Below, piece by piece: positions 51,035-60,010 of a stretch of 64,000 nt of DNA. The notes under the pieces were generated by a model. It was given only the letters and a program-made list of their open reading frames with translations, searched no databases and had not been told where the DNA came from. The stretch comes from Microbacterium psychrotolerans. GTDB lineage: Bacteria > Actinomycetota > Actinomycetes > Actinomycetales > Microbacteriaceae. Within the stretch, counting starts at the first letter, position 1, and each line of letters opens with the position of its first letter. A program made the translations under genes and the position numbers. The DNA is taken from contig NZ_JAVFWO010000004.1 in the NCBI RefSeq assembly GCF_031085295.1, forward strand, positions 62,001 to 126,000. Reading direction: 5' to 3'.

Positions 51035-51928
51035 ATGTCCGCACAGACACTTCCGTCCTCGACCCGCCTCATCGAGGTGCAGCCCTCCCGCCGCGCGCGG
51101 CGCTCCCCCGCGGCGCGCATCGTGTTCGGCATCCCGTATGCCGTGCTGACCACGGCGATCGCGATCATGTTCCTCTACCCGCTCATCTGGACCGCGGTGT
51201 CGTCCGTGGCCCCGCGTGCCGGCACCAGTCAGCCGGAAGGCTGGGGGCTCGGCAACTACGCGGCGCTCGCCGGGTACCAGGCGGGCATCTGGGTGTACCT
51301 GGGCAACTCGACGTTCGTCGCGCTGCTGACGGTGCTGCTGACCCTCGTCGTCTCCACCCTCGGCGGCTACGCCTTCGCGCGATTCTCGTTCCCCGGGAAG
51401 AACCTGCTGTTCCTCACGGTGCTCGCGATCCTGATGGTGCCGTACACGACGCTGCTCATCCCGCTGTACGTCATCCTCAATGCCGTGGGCCTCAGCAACT
51501 CCCTGGTCGGCGTCGCGATCGTGCTCACGATGTTCCAGCTGCCGTTCTCGATGTTCATGATGCGGATCTCCTTCGAGTCCGTCCCGCGCGAGCTCGACGA
51601 GGCGGCCCTGGTGGACGGCGCGACGACCTTCGGGGCGCTCCGGCTCGTGCTGCTGCCCGCGGTCAAGCCAGGGCTCATCACCGTCGGAATGTTCGCCTTC
51701 CTCGCGGCTTGGAACGACTTCATGGCGCCGCTGATCCTCATCACCGACACGAACCGGATGACGCTGCCCCTGGCCGTCTCGAACCTCCGCGTACAGGTGC
51801 AGGGCGTCATCGACTACGGGGCGACGGAGGCGGGAGTGGTCGTGCTTGCCCTCCCCTGCATCGTGCTGTTCCTCGTGCTGCAGCGCCACTACGTCCGGGG
51901 ATTCATGTCGGGAGCTTTCAAGGGATGA
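51035..51928 (+). CDS. Carbohydrate ABC transporter permease, MalG/UgpE type
   Basis: 297 residues; EAA loop RELDEAALVDGATTFGALRLVLLPAVKPGLI and C-terminus QRHYVRGFMSGAFKG. 10 bp after the first permease; its stop overlaps the first ATG of the GH127 gene. ATPase not encoded here. Confidence 0.93.
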   Translation: MSAQTLPSSTRLIEVQPSRRARRSPAARIVFGIPYAVLTTAIAIMFLYPLIWTAVSSVAPRAGTSQPEGWGLGNYAALAGYQAGIWVYLGNSTFVALLTVLLTLVVSTLGGYAFARFSFPGKNLLFLTVLAILMVPYTTLLIPLYVILNAVGLSNSLVGVAIVLTMFQLPFSMFMMRISFESVPRELDEAALVDGATTFGALRLVLLPAVKPGLITVGMFAFLAAWNDFMAPLILITDTNRMTLPLAVSNLRVQVQGVIDYGATEAGVVVLALPCIVLFLVLQRHYVRGFMSGAFKG

Positions 51929-53934
51929 CCATGCAGACCACCACCACGCCCCAGGCACCCGTCGCTCCGGCGCGCGGCCGCCTCCGCCCCCTCGGTCAGC
52001 AGGAGGTCCGCATCACCGGCGGCTTCTGGGGCGAGCGGCAGGCCGTCAACGGCCGCAACACGCTCGCGCACATCGAGAGCCGCCTGGAATCCGAGGGCTG
52101 GCTGGGCAACTTCGACCGTGCCGCCGCCGGCACGCTGCCGGCCGGACGCCGCGGACGCGAGTTCTCGGACTCCGAGGTGTACAAGTACCTCGAGGCGCTC
52201 GCCTGGGAGATCGGCCGCACCGACGACGCCGGCCTCGAAGCGCGGCTCCGCGCTGTCGTCCGCCGTGTCGCGGCGGCCCAGGAGGCCGACGGATACCTCA
52301 ACACCCGGTTCGGCCGCGAGGGCCAGGGCGCGCGGTGGTCCGACCTCGAGTGGGGCCACGAGCTGTACTGCCTCGGCCACCTCTTCCAGGCGGCCGTGGC
52401 GCGGGAGCGCACACGCCCGGGTGCGGACGACGGACTGCTCCGCATCGCGGTGCGCGCCGCCGACCTCGTGTGCGCGGAGTTCGGGCCCGACGGACGCGAC
52501 GCGATATGCGGCCACGCCGAGGTCGAGGTCGGGCTCGCCGAACTCGCCCGGGCGACCGGCGAGCCGCGCTACCTCGAGCAGGCGCGCCTGTTCGTGGAGC
52601 GCCACGGCCGGGGCACGCTCCGGGACATCGAATGGGGGCGCAGGTACTTCCAGGACGACGTGCCGGTGCGCGAGGCGACCGCCCTGCGCGGCCACGCGGT
52701 GCGTGCGAACTACCTGGCGGCAGGCGCGGCCGACGTCGCGGTGGACACCGGCGACGATGAGCTGCTCGGGGCGCTCCGTCGGCAGTGGGACCGCACCGTC
52801 GCGCGGCGGACGTATGTCACCGGCGGCCAGGGTTCGCACCATCAGGACGAGGCGTTCGGCGAGGACTGGGAGCTGCCCGCCGACCGCGCCTATTCCGAGA
52901 CCTGCGCCGGCGTCGGATCGGTCATGTCCTCGTGGCGCCTGCTGCTCGCGGGCGGCGACCCGCGCCACGCGGACCTCATCGAGCGCACCCTGTACAACGT
53001 CGTGGCCACCTCTCCCGCGCCCGACGGTCGCGCGTTCTTCTACGCCAACACGCTGCACCAGCGTGTGCCCGGCGTGCCCGCGGACGAGGAGGCCACCTCG
53101 CCGCGCGCCTCGTCGTCGCTGCGCGCCCCCTGGTTCGAGGTGTCGTGCTGCCCGCCGAACGTCGCGCGGACGCTCGCGAGTCTCGACGCCTACCTCGCGA
53201 CCTCCGACGACGACGGCGTGCAGCTGCACCAGTACGCCCCCGCGAGCGTGCGCACGACGCTGCCCGACGGCCGGGACGTCGCGTTCGACGTCGAGACGGA
53301 CTACCCGGCGTCGGGCCGGATCCGCGTGATCATGCGCCGTGACGCCGCACCCGGCGGCCCGTGGACGCTCACCCTGCGCGTGCCGGCGTGGGCGGCGGGA
53401 GCCCGCCTGCGTGTTCAGGCGGCCGGCGAGAGCGGCGACGAGAGCGAGGCCTCCCCCGGTCTCGTCGAGGTGCGCCGGGCGTTCCGTGAGGGCGACGTCG
53501 TGGAGCTGCACCTGCCGATGGCGCCGCGCATCGTGTCGCCCGACCCGCGGATCGACGCGGTGCGCGGGTGCCTGGCGATCGAACGCGGGCCCGAGGTGTT
53601 CGCCCTCGAATCCGTGGATCTCGGTGGACTCGGCGTCGACGATGTCGCCGGCGTCGCGCTCGCCCGCGGCGCAGCGCCGCTCTGGCGCGACGGCCGGGTC
53701 TGGGTGGAGGTCGTGATCCCGGACGACGCGGATGAGACCGGCGCGTGGCCCTACTCACGCAGGGCCGACGAATCGCGCGAGCCCGTGGGCGCCTCGCGCC
53801 TCGAGGCACGCCGCAGCGCGACGGCACCGTGGGACGAGGGTGTCGGGACCGCGGAGGTCCCGCTCGTCGCGTACCACGAGTGGGCGGAACGCGGACCCTC
53901 CACGATGCGCGTGTGGATCCCCGTCGCCACGTGA
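51925..53934 (+). CDS. Beta-L-arabinofuranosidase, GH127 family (DUF1680)
   Basis: 669 residues. The GH127 catalytic set is intact: Glu in HHQDEAF (acid/base), Glu-x-Cys in YSETCAGVG exactly 16 residues later, and the Cys pair in FEVSCCPPN (one Cys nucleophile; Glu, Cys, Cys, Cys bind Zn, as in the characterised Bifidobacterium enzyme HypBA1). Fold: (alpha/alpha)6 barrel followed by beta sandwiches. No signal peptide, so it acts in the cytoplasm on imported arabinosides. Start overlaps the permease stop; ATG 51931 is an alternative. Confidence 0.93.
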   Translation: MTMQTTTTPQAPVAPARGRLRPLGQQEVRITGGFWGERQAVNGRNTLAHIESRLESEGWLGNFDRAAAGTLPAGRRGREFSDSEVYKYLEALAWEIGRTDDAGLEARLRAVVRRVAAAQEADGYLNTRFGREGQGARWSDLEWGHELYCLGHLFQAAVARERTRPGADDGLLRIAVRAADLVCAEFGPDGRDAICGHAEVEVGLAELARATGEPRYLEQARLFVERHGRGTLRDIEWGRRYFQDDVPVREATALRGHAVRANYLAAGAADVAVDTGDDELLGALRRQWDRTVARRTYVTGGQGSHHQDEAFGEDWELPADRAYSETCAGVGSVMSSWRLLLAGGDPRHADLIERTLYNVVATSPAPDGRAFFYANTLHQRVPGVPADEEATSPRASSSLRAPWFEVSCCPPNVARTLASLDAYLATSDDDGVQLHQYAPASVRTTLPDGRDVAFDVETDYPASGRIRVIMRRDAAPGGPWTLTLRVPAWAAGARLRVQAAGESGDESEASPGLVEVRRAFREGDVVELHLPMAPRIVSPDPRIDAVRGCLAIERGPEVFALESVDLGGLGVDDVAGVALARGAAPLWRDGRVWVEVVIPDDADETGAWPYSRRADESREPVGASRLEARRSATAPWDEGVGTAEVPLVAYHEWAERGPSTMRVWIPVAT

Positions 53935-53935
53935 C

Positions 53936-54226
53936 TCAGCGGTTGGGGTTGGTCGCCTTGCCGTCGAGCCACAGCGTGTTCGACGGATCGGAGTGAGCGG
54001 TGCCGGTGCCGACGTGCCTGTCGCTGATCTGCGGGCCCTTGGTGATGACGTGGACGAGCGCCATCGCGTGCCCGCGGCCGAGGCCGTAGTCGGCGGCGAG
54101 CCACTCGACGATCGGCGTGGCCTTCGTGCTCTCGTCGAAGCCCTTCTCGTGCGCCAGCTCCACGAACTGGCGCGGCGTGAGGCCGGTCTTCTCCTCGATG
54201 TTGTCGAGGTATGCCTGGAATGTCAT
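53936..54226 (-). CDS. DUF4287 domain protein
   Basis: 96 residues: TFQAYLDNIEEKTGLTPRQFVELAHEKGFDESTKATPIVEWLAADYGLGRGHAMALVHVI is the DUF4287 pattern, followed by a short Asn/Asp-rich tail. Convergent with the GH127 gene, 1 bp between the stops. Small cytosolic helical protein, function unknown. Confidence 0.85.
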   Translation of the reverse strand: MTFQAYLDNIEEKTGLTPRQFVELAHEKGFDESTKATPIVEWLAADYGLGRGHAMALVHVITKGPQISDRHVGTGTAHSDPSNTLWLDGKATNPNR

Positions 54227-54239
54227 GAACCGGATCCAA

Positions 54240-54623
54240 TCAGTCGCCGGTGGGAATGTCGAGCACGCCGGGTTCGTCCTGCCACTCCTGGATGATGCGG
54301 TCCGAGGCGTGGATGCACAGCACGCGCAACCGGCCGCTTCCGGAGTTCTTGAAGCCGTGCCATGCGCCCGCAGGGGCGGTGGCCGTGTCGCCGGCGACGG
54401 CATCGAGCGTCTCACCGTCGATCGTGATGCGCGCCTGCCCCTCCAGCAGCACCCAGGTCTCGGCGTAGGGGTGGCGATGGATGTCGGGGCCCTGCCCGGG
54501 CTCGTTGTCGACGAAGAAGTACGAGACGGCCGCGCCGTGCTCGACGCCGATGAATCGGCGCAGGCGGCCCGTGCCGACGACGAGGTCGGCGGCGGGGACG
54601 ATGGCCGGAATGGTGGTGGGCAT
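54240..54623 (-). CDS. Cupin-domain protein
   Basis: 127 residues, one cupin barrel: GQGPDIHRHPYAETWVLLEGQARITIDGE (HxH...E) and AGDTATAPAGAWHGFKNSGSG. Downstream partner of the DUF4287 gene in the transcribed direction (13 bp apart). Divergent from the ArsR-type gene. Ligand or reaction unknown. Confidence 0.83.
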   Translation of the reverse strand: MPTTIPAIVPAADLVVGTGRLRRFIGVEHGAAVSYFFVDNEPGQGPDIHRHPYAETWVLLEGQARITIDGETLDAVAGDTATAPAGAWHGFKNSGSGRLRVLCIHASDRIIQEWQDEPGVLDIPTGD

Positions 54624-54690
54624 GAGGTGCTCCGTCCGCTTGCTGTCGGTGTGACTTCAGCCTCCTCGTCGCCCGCGAGGCGGCCTATAG

Positions 54691-54708
54691 TTTCGATGTG
54701 GATCGAAA
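54691..54708. promoter_or_regulatory. Operator TTTCGAT-N4-ATCGAAA spanning a start codon
   Basis: Perfect 7-bp inverted arms with GTGG between. TATAGT (54686-54691) overlaps its left end and the GTG start codon lies inside the repeat, so a bound protein would block both promoter and start of the leaderless ArsR gene. Confidence 0.6.
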
Positions 54709-55687
54709 GTTCGTCGATTTCCAGCTCGCGCCGGACGACCTGACCGCGATCCGGTTCGGCGTCTCGCCCGGCCACGAGCTGTGCCACGCGGTGCGCGCGC
54801 TGCTGCGACCCGACGAGTACCCGCTGCAGTGGGGATGGATGCGGGCCACCCGCGGCGCGATCACGCGCGAGGACTTCGAGGTGCTCGCGCTGCTGATCCG
54901 TGACGAGGGCTACTTCCCCGACTTCTTCACCACCACTCCGACGTGGGAGCTCACGCCCGAGGCGGAGGCGGAGCGGCTGCGCGACATCGACGACGAGCGG
55001 TTCCGCGTCGATATGACCAAGGTGCTCGTGCGCACCGAGGGCGCCCGTCGCGCTGCCGTGCAGCGCATGCTCGACCAGCCCGACCGCGCCCGCGCCATGA
55101 TCGCGGAGGCGTGGCTCTCGGTCTGGAACGCCGGCGTCGCCCCGGTGTGGACGCAGCTGGAGCGGCTGCTCCGCGCCGACATCGCGGTGCGATCCCGGCG
55201 CATCGCCGAGAGCGGCATCGGCGCCATGATCCAGACGCTGCACGATCGCGTCGCGTGGACCGACGGGGCGGTGCGCGTGACGATGCGGATCTGGAGCGAG
55301 GTCGTCGACTGCCGCGGCAGCGGGCTGGTGCTGGTGCCGTCGGTGATGGGCGCGTCGGGGTGCTTCGTGCTCACCGAGCCACCCGCGCAGCCGACGCTGT
55401 TCTACCCGGCCCAGGGAGTGACGGCGACGTGGGCGCGCGACTCCGCCGACGTGACCACCGCCCTCGGCGCCCTGCTCGGCCCTGCGCGCGCCCGCATCCT
55501 GCTCGACGCACACGAGCCGAGGACGACCTCCCAGGTGGCGAGCGACACCGCTCTCGCGATCTCCACCGCGTCGCACCACCTCACCGTGCTGCGCGATGCG
55601 GGCCTTCTCGCCAGCACGCGCGAGGGCGCGCGCGTGCTGCACCGCCGCACACCGCTCGGCGAGGCGATGGTCGGCGCCGTGCTCTGA
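54698..55687 (+). CDS. ArsR-type regulator with DUF5937-like N-terminal domain
   Basis: 329 residues: a large N-terminal ligand domain (FGVSPGHELCHAVRALLRPDEYPLQWGWMRAT and TWELTPEAEAERLRDIDDERFR) and a C-terminal winged helix ARILLDAHEPRTTSQVASDTALAISTASHHLTVLRDAGLLAST. GTG start with TATAGT 6 nt upstream and no ribosome site. Likely controls itself and the MFS transporter 160 bp downstream. Ligand unknown. Confidence 0.85.
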   Translation: MDRKFVDFQLAPDDLTAIRFGVSPGHELCHAVRALLRPDEYPLQWGWMRATRGAITREDFEVLALLIRDEGYFPDFFTTTPTWELTPEAEAERLRDIDDERFRVDMTKVLVRTEGARRAAVQRMLDQPDRARAMIAEAWLSVWNAGVAPVWTQLERLLRADIAVRSRRIAESGIGAMIQTLHDRVAWTDGAVRVTMRIWSEVVDCRGSGLVLVPSVMGASGCFVLTEPPAQPTLFYPAQGVTATWARDSADVTTALGALLGPARARILLDAHEPRTTSQVASDTALAISTASHHLTVLRDAGLLASTREGARVLHRRTPLGEAMVGAVL

Positions 55688-55847
55688 CCCCCGCCTTCCG
55701 GCATGACCCGTCGCCAGGCGCCGCTCAGGTGGCACCGGTAGACTGGCCGAGCCATCCTCGATGTGCATCTACCTGTCTGCGGCCTCTCCGCTGCGGACAA
55801 GGCGGCACGCTATGCCGCACTTTGCGGCCGGAAAGCCCCGAACCACG

Positions 55848-57095
55848 ATGCACACGACACTCACCGGCGCACGACAGCGCCCTGCGCACACCGCCCGGCG
55901 CCCGAGCCTCATCCGCGAAGCCGGCTACGCGTACTTCCCCATCGCGCTGATCGCGCGCCTGCCGTTCGCGATGATGGTGGTCGGCATCCTGACGCTCGTC
56001 GTATCGGCGCGCGGATCGCTCGCACTCGGCGGTGCGACGAGCGCGATGACCGGCCTCGGCACCGCACTCGTCGGGCCCCTCCTCGGTGCTGCTGCCGACC
56101 GCTTCGGTCAGCGCCGCGTGCTGCTGATCGCCGGCGCGACCAACAGCGTCATGCTCGCCGCCTTCGCGTGGCTGGCCTTCGCGCCGGTGCCGGATGCCGC
56201 ACTGCTGGCGGTCGCCTTCTTCATCGGCGCATCGATGCCCCAGGTCGCGCCCCTCTCGCGGAGCCGCCTGGTCGGCATCATCGGGCGGGCGTACCCGCAG
56301 GAGCGCCGCACGCCCGTCGTGAACGGCGCGATGGCGTACGAGTCCGCGGCGGACGAGATCGTGTTCGTCTTCGGCCCGGTCATCGTCGGCCTGCTGGCGA
56401 CGACGCTGAACCCTGCGGCACCGGTGATCGGCGCGGCCGTGCTGGGCCTGGTCTTCGTGACCGCATTCGCGTTGCACCCGACCGCCGCGAAGGCGGCGGC
56501 ATCCGCAGGAGGCGCCCGCCCCCAACAGGCGCCGCTGCGCGAGCTCTTCGGCGCGCGCGTGTTCGCCCCCGTCGTGGGAGCACTCGGCATGGGCCTGTTC
56601 TTCGGCGCCATGCTGACCTCGCTCACGGCGTTCATGGCCGAGCGCGGCGTGCCCGAGCAGGCCGGCCTCGTCTACGGGGCGATGGGCATCGGATCCGCCG
56701 CGCTGGCTCTCGGCGTCGCGCTCTTCCCGGCGCGCTTCACCCTGCGGGCACGGTGGCTGACGTTCGCGGCGATCCTCGTCGGCGGAGCCCTCTCGCTGCC
56801 GTTCGTCGGCACCGTCGGCGCGATGGCGATCTGCCTGCTCGTGATCGGCGTGGGCATCGGCCCTACGCTCGTGACCCAGTACAGCCTCGCGGCCGCCTAC
56901 AGCCCCAGAGGGCGCTCGGCGACAGTCATGACCATGCTCGGCTCGGCCGTCGTCGTCGGACAGTCCGCCGCAGCGGCCGTCACCGGTCTCGTGGCCGACA
57001 CCTCAGGCGCGGCGAACGCCCTGGTCGCGCCGCTGGTAGCCGCCACCGTCGTGTTCGGTGCGGGCGTCTGGAACGCGGTGGCCTCGCGCCGCTGA
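55848..57095 (+). CDS. MFS transporter
   Basis: 415 residues from ATG 55848 (an open frame continues 87 nt upstream without a better start). About 12 helices; YAYFPIALIARLPFAMMVVGILTLV starts helix 1, motif A is degenerate (AAADRFGQRRVLL), and the C-half carries VTQYSLAAAYSPRGRSATVMTMLGSAVVVGQSAAAAVTG. A probable exporter co-regulated with the upstream ArsR-type gene. Substrate unknown. Confidence 0.85.
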   Translation: MHTTLTGARQRPAHTARRPSLIREAGYAYFPIALIARLPFAMMVVGILTLVVSARGSLALGGATSAMTGLGTALVGPLLGAAADRFGQRRVLLIAGATNSVMLAAFAWLAFAPVPDAALLAVAFFIGASMPQVAPLSRSRLVGIIGRAYPQERRTPVVNGAMAYESAADEIVFVFGPVIVGLLATTLNPAAPVIGAAVLGLVFVTAFALHPTAAKAAASAGGARPQQAPLRELFGARVFAPVVGALGMGLFFGAMLTSLTAFMAERGVPEQAGLVYGAMGIGSAALALGVALFPARFTLRARWLTFAAILVGGALSLPFVGTVGAMAICLLVIGVGIGPTLVTQYSLAAAYSPRGRSATVMTMLGSAVVVGQSAAAAVTGLVADTSGAANALVAPLVAATVVFGAGVWNAVASRR

Positions 57096-57278
57096 TCCCG
57101 AGGCATACCCCGCGGACGGGGTGTCCGCCGCCGGGCGCATTGTGAACGCGCCCATCCGCTTCGCCAGCGACCCCGATGGCCGGTGTCTGCCACGCTTCGC
57201 GGATGTGATCCCTCACTTTCCGCAGAATTGCACTGGATTTCCGACGTGAACGAACCACCGGACCGCCCGCGTTACGCA

Positions 57279-57296
57279 AATGTTACCGCTCACATC
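57279..57296. promoter_or_regulatory. Operator copy of the ara palindrome (AATGTTACCGCTCACATC)
   Basis: Matches the perfect palindrome ahead of araD (43727-43744) at 15 of 18 positions; differences at positions 1, 11 and 13. It abuts the putative -35. Confidence 0.7.
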
Positions 57297-57310
57297 TTGC
57301 GCGATCCGGG

Positions 57311-57328
57311 AATGTGAAGGCTAACATT
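57311..57328. promoter_or_regulatory. Second, diverged operator copy (AATGTGAAGGCTAACATT)
   Basis: On the other strand it matches the ara palindrome at 12 of 18 positions, with the outer arms intact. Spaced 32 bp from copy 1, about three helical turns, and overlaps the putative -10. Confidence 0.5.
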
Positions 57329-57410
57329 CAGGCGGACGGGCGGCACGAGTGCGGCCCGGGGCACACTGATACCGGCGTCGATGCCGGACCCGAACGAGGA
57401 GGTTTTGGGA

Positions 57411-58397
57411 ATGAAGAAGAGGATTCTCGCCGGTGCAGCGCTTCTGGGAGCGTTGGCATTGGTGGCCACAGGCTGCGCGAGCTCGGGCAACGGAGCCGGC
57501 GCAGGTGGCGACGGCGGCGACGAGCTCGTGACGGTCGGCTTCGCGCAGACGGGTTCCGAGTCGGGCTGGCGCAGCGCCAACACCGAGTCGATGAAGGAGG
57601 CGTTCTCCGAGGACAACGGCTTCGAGCTCATCTTCAACGCGGCCGACAACGACCCCGCGGCCCAGATCGCGGCGGTCCGCGACTTCATCAGCCGGGGCGT
57701 CGACGCGATCGTCATCGCCCCGATCGTGGAGGACGGGTGGGATGACGTGCTCCAGGAGGCGTCGGATGCCGGCATCCCGGTCGTGCTGGAAGACCGCACG
57801 GTCAGTTCGTCCGACGACCTCTACGCCAGCTGGGTCGGCCTCGACTTCAAGAAGGAGGGCGTGACCGCCGGCGAGTGGGCGGCCGAGAACTTCGCCGACA
57901 CTCCGACGAAGATGGTCGTGCTCGAGGGCACCACCGGCTCCGCGCCCGCGAACGACCGCGCCGAGGGCTTCAACGAGGCGATCGAGGGCACGTCCATCGA
58001 GACGATCGACTCGCAGACCGGCGACTTCACGCGCGACGGCGGCAAGACGGTCATGGAGGGCTTCCTCCAGAAGTACGGCGTGGACGGCATCGACCTGCTG
58101 TACGCGCACAACGACGACATGGCGCTGGGCGCGATCGAGGCGATCGAGGCTGCGGGCGGCGTTCCCGGTGAAGACATCAAGATCATCTCGATCGACGCGG
58201 TGCATGACGGCATGCAGGCCCTCGTCGACGGCAAGATCAACTTCATCGTGGAGTGCAACCCGCTACTCGGAGAGCTCGCCGCGGGCCTTGTGACCGACGT
58301 TCTCGACGGCAAGGACGTCGAGAAGGAAGTCTACGTCGAGGACCAGTCCTTCACGCAGGAGCAGGCCGCCGAGGTCATCGACTCCCGCGCGTACTGA
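57411..58397 (+). CDS. Furanose-type sugar ABC transporter binding lipoprotein (YtfQ-like)
   Basis: 328 residues; signal peptide and lipobox VATGC (Cys about 22). The mature protein resembles the galactofuranose receptor YtfQ: GFAQTGSESGWRSANTESMKEAF, AQIAAVRDFISRGVDAIVIAPIVEDGWDDVLQEASDAGIPVVLEDR, and YAHNDDMALGAIEAIEAAGG. GAGGAGG before ATG 57411. First gene of the importer; the ligand is probably a furanose sugar and L-arabinofuranose is the best guess from context. Confidence 0.9.
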   Translation: MKKRILAGAALLGALALVATGCASSGNGAGAGGDGGDELVTVGFAQTGSESGWRSANTESMKEAFSEDNGFELIFNAADNDPAAQIAAVRDFISRGVDAIVIAPIVEDGWDDVLQEASDAGIPVVLEDRTVSSSDDLYASWVGLDFKKEGVTAGEWAAENFADTPTKMVVLEGTTGSAPANDRAEGFNEAIEGTSIETIDSQTGDFTRDGGKTVMEGFLQKYGVDGIDLLYAHNDDMALGAIEAIEAAGGVPGEDIKIISIDAVHDGMQALVDGKINFIVECNPLLGELAAGLVTDVLDGKDVEKEVYVEDQSFTQEQAAEVIDSRAY

Positions 58398-58471
58398 TCC
58401 CCGTCCCCGCGTCCGTCGGGGGTCGGCGAGGCCGATCCCCGACGGACGTCGGACTCGATACGAAAGCACGG

Positions 58472-60010
58472 ATGCGCATGACCGTCAACGAAGACATCCC
58501 CGCCGTCGCGATGCGGGGCATCACCATCAGCTTCCCCGGCGTCCTCGCCCTCGATCACGTCGACTTCACGCTGCGTCGCGGCGAGGTCCACTCCCTCATG
58601 GGCGAGAACGGCGCCGGAAAATCGACCCTCATCAAGGCGCTGACCGGCGTGTACCAGATCGACAGCGGCACGATCGCGGTCGACGGCGAGGAGCGGGTGT
58701 TCTCGGCGACCGCCGACGCTCAGGCAGCGGGGATCTCCACCGTCTACCAGGAGGTCAACCTCTGCGCCAACCTCTCGGTCGGCGAGAACGTGATGCTCGG
58801 GCACGAGCCGCGTGGCCGTGCGGGCATCGACTGGAAGTCGGTCCACCGGCTCGCCGCCGACCACCTCGCCGGCCTCGGCCTCACCATCGACACGCGCTCG
58901 ATCCTCTCGAGCCACTCCATCGCGATCCAGCAGCTCGTGGCGATCAGCCGCGCCATGGTTCTCGACGCCAAGGTGCTCATCCTCGACGAGCCCACCTCCA
59001 GCCTCGACCGCGGCGAGGTGGAACGCCTGTTCGCGGTGATCCGGGAACTCCGCGACCACGGCGTCGCGATCCTGTTCGTCAGCCACTTCCTCGACCAGGT
59101 CTACGAGATCTCCGACCGCATCACGGTGCTGCGCAACGGCCGGCTCGTCGGCGAGCACGTCGCGGCGGATCTGCCCCGCGACAGCCTCGTGAGCCAGATG
59201 ATCGGGCGCGAGCTCGACGAGCTCGCCGCGATCTCGCGCACCGCGGATCGCGTCATCGACCGCACGGCGGTGCCGGTGCTGCGCGCCACCGGGGTCGGAC
59301 GCAGAGGGATGCTGGAGCCTGCCGACCTCGACATCTACGAGGGCGAGGTCGTCGGCCTCGCCGGGCTCCTCGGCTCCGGACGGACCGAGCTCGTGCGGCT
59401 GCTGTACGGCGCCGACAAGGCCGACTCGGGAGCCGTCGAGATCGCCGGTCGGCCGGCACGGCTCACATCGCCACGGCACGCGATCGACCACCGCATCGCG
59501 TTCTCCTCCGAGGACCGCCGCGCCGAGGGGATCATCGCCGACCTGACGGTGGCCGAGAACATCGTGCTCGGCATCCAGGCAAAGCGCGGATGGATGCGGC
59601 CGGTGCGCCGCGCGGAGCGCGACCAGGTGGTCTCGGAGTACATCTCGGCGCTGGGCGTCCGGCCGGCCGACCCCGACATGCTGGTGCGCAATCTGTCGGG
59701 CGGCAACCAGCAGAAGGTGCTGCTCGCCCGGTGGCTGGCGACCGCGCCGCAGCTCATCATCCTCGACGAGCCGACGCGCGGCATCGACGTCGGGGCGAAG
59801 GCCGACATCCAGCGCAAGGTCGCCGAGCTCTCGGCGCAGGGGCTGTCGGTCGTCTTCATCTCATCGGAACTCGAAGAAGTGCTTCGATTGGCACAGCGGG
59901 TCGTCGTCATGCGCGACCGACGCCGCATCGGCGAGCTGGACTCCAGCACCGTCGACCTCGATCTGCTCATCGACTACATCGCCAACGAGGGCGAGGGGAG
60001 CGCAGCGTGA
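58472..60010 (+). CDS. Sugar ABC transporter ATPase (two NBDs, YtfR-like)
   Basis: 512 residues with two ABC cassettes: first Walker A GENGAGKST, signature replaced by SSHSIAIQQL, Walker B VLILDEPTSS; second with a degenerate P-loop GLLGSGRTE, intact signature LSGGNQQKV and Walker B LIILDEPTRG. This layout is that of RbsA/YtfR. ATG 58472 or 58478. Overlaps the first permease by 4 nt (GTGA). Confidence 0.95.
   Translation: MRMTVNEDIPAVAMRGITISFPGVLALDHVDFTLRRGEVHSLMGENGAGKSTLIKALTGVYQIDSGTIAVDGEERVFSATADAQAAGISTVYQEVNLCANLSVGENVMLGHEPRGRAGIDWKSVHRLAADHLAGLGLTIDTRSILSSHSIAIQQLVAISRAMVLDAKVLILDEPTSSLDRGEVERLFAVIRELRDHGVAILFVSHFLDQVYEISDRITVLRNGRLVGEHVAADLPRDSLVSQMIGRELDELAAISRTADRVIDRTAVPVLRATGVGRRGMLEPADLDIYEGEVVGLAGLLGSGRTELVRLLYGADKADSGAVEIAGRPARLTSPRHAIDHRIAFSSEDRRAEGIIADLTVAENIVLGIQAKRGWMRPVRRAERDQVVSEYISALGVRPADPDMLVRNLSGGNQQKVLLARWLATAPQLIILDEPTRGIDVGAKADIQRKVAELSAQGLSVVFISSELEEVLRLAQRVVVMRDRRRIGELDSSTVDLDLLIDYIANEGEGSAA

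Larger units (their letters stand above)
57096..57410. promoter_or_regulatory. Promoter region of the furanose-type importer
   Basis: 315 bp without genes. Two LacI-type sites (57279-57296 and 57311-57328) lie 32 bp apart and bracket TTGCGC/TAACAT promoter-like hexamers (57297-57302 and 57322-57327, 19-nt spacing). GAGGAGG sits 8 nt before the downstream ATG. Confidence 0.6.

Noticed and set aside
51889..53511. 540-codon minus-strand frame opposite the GH127 gene
   Set aside because: The GH127 catalytic motifs are intact on the plus strand; the opposite frame has no motif or start signal.
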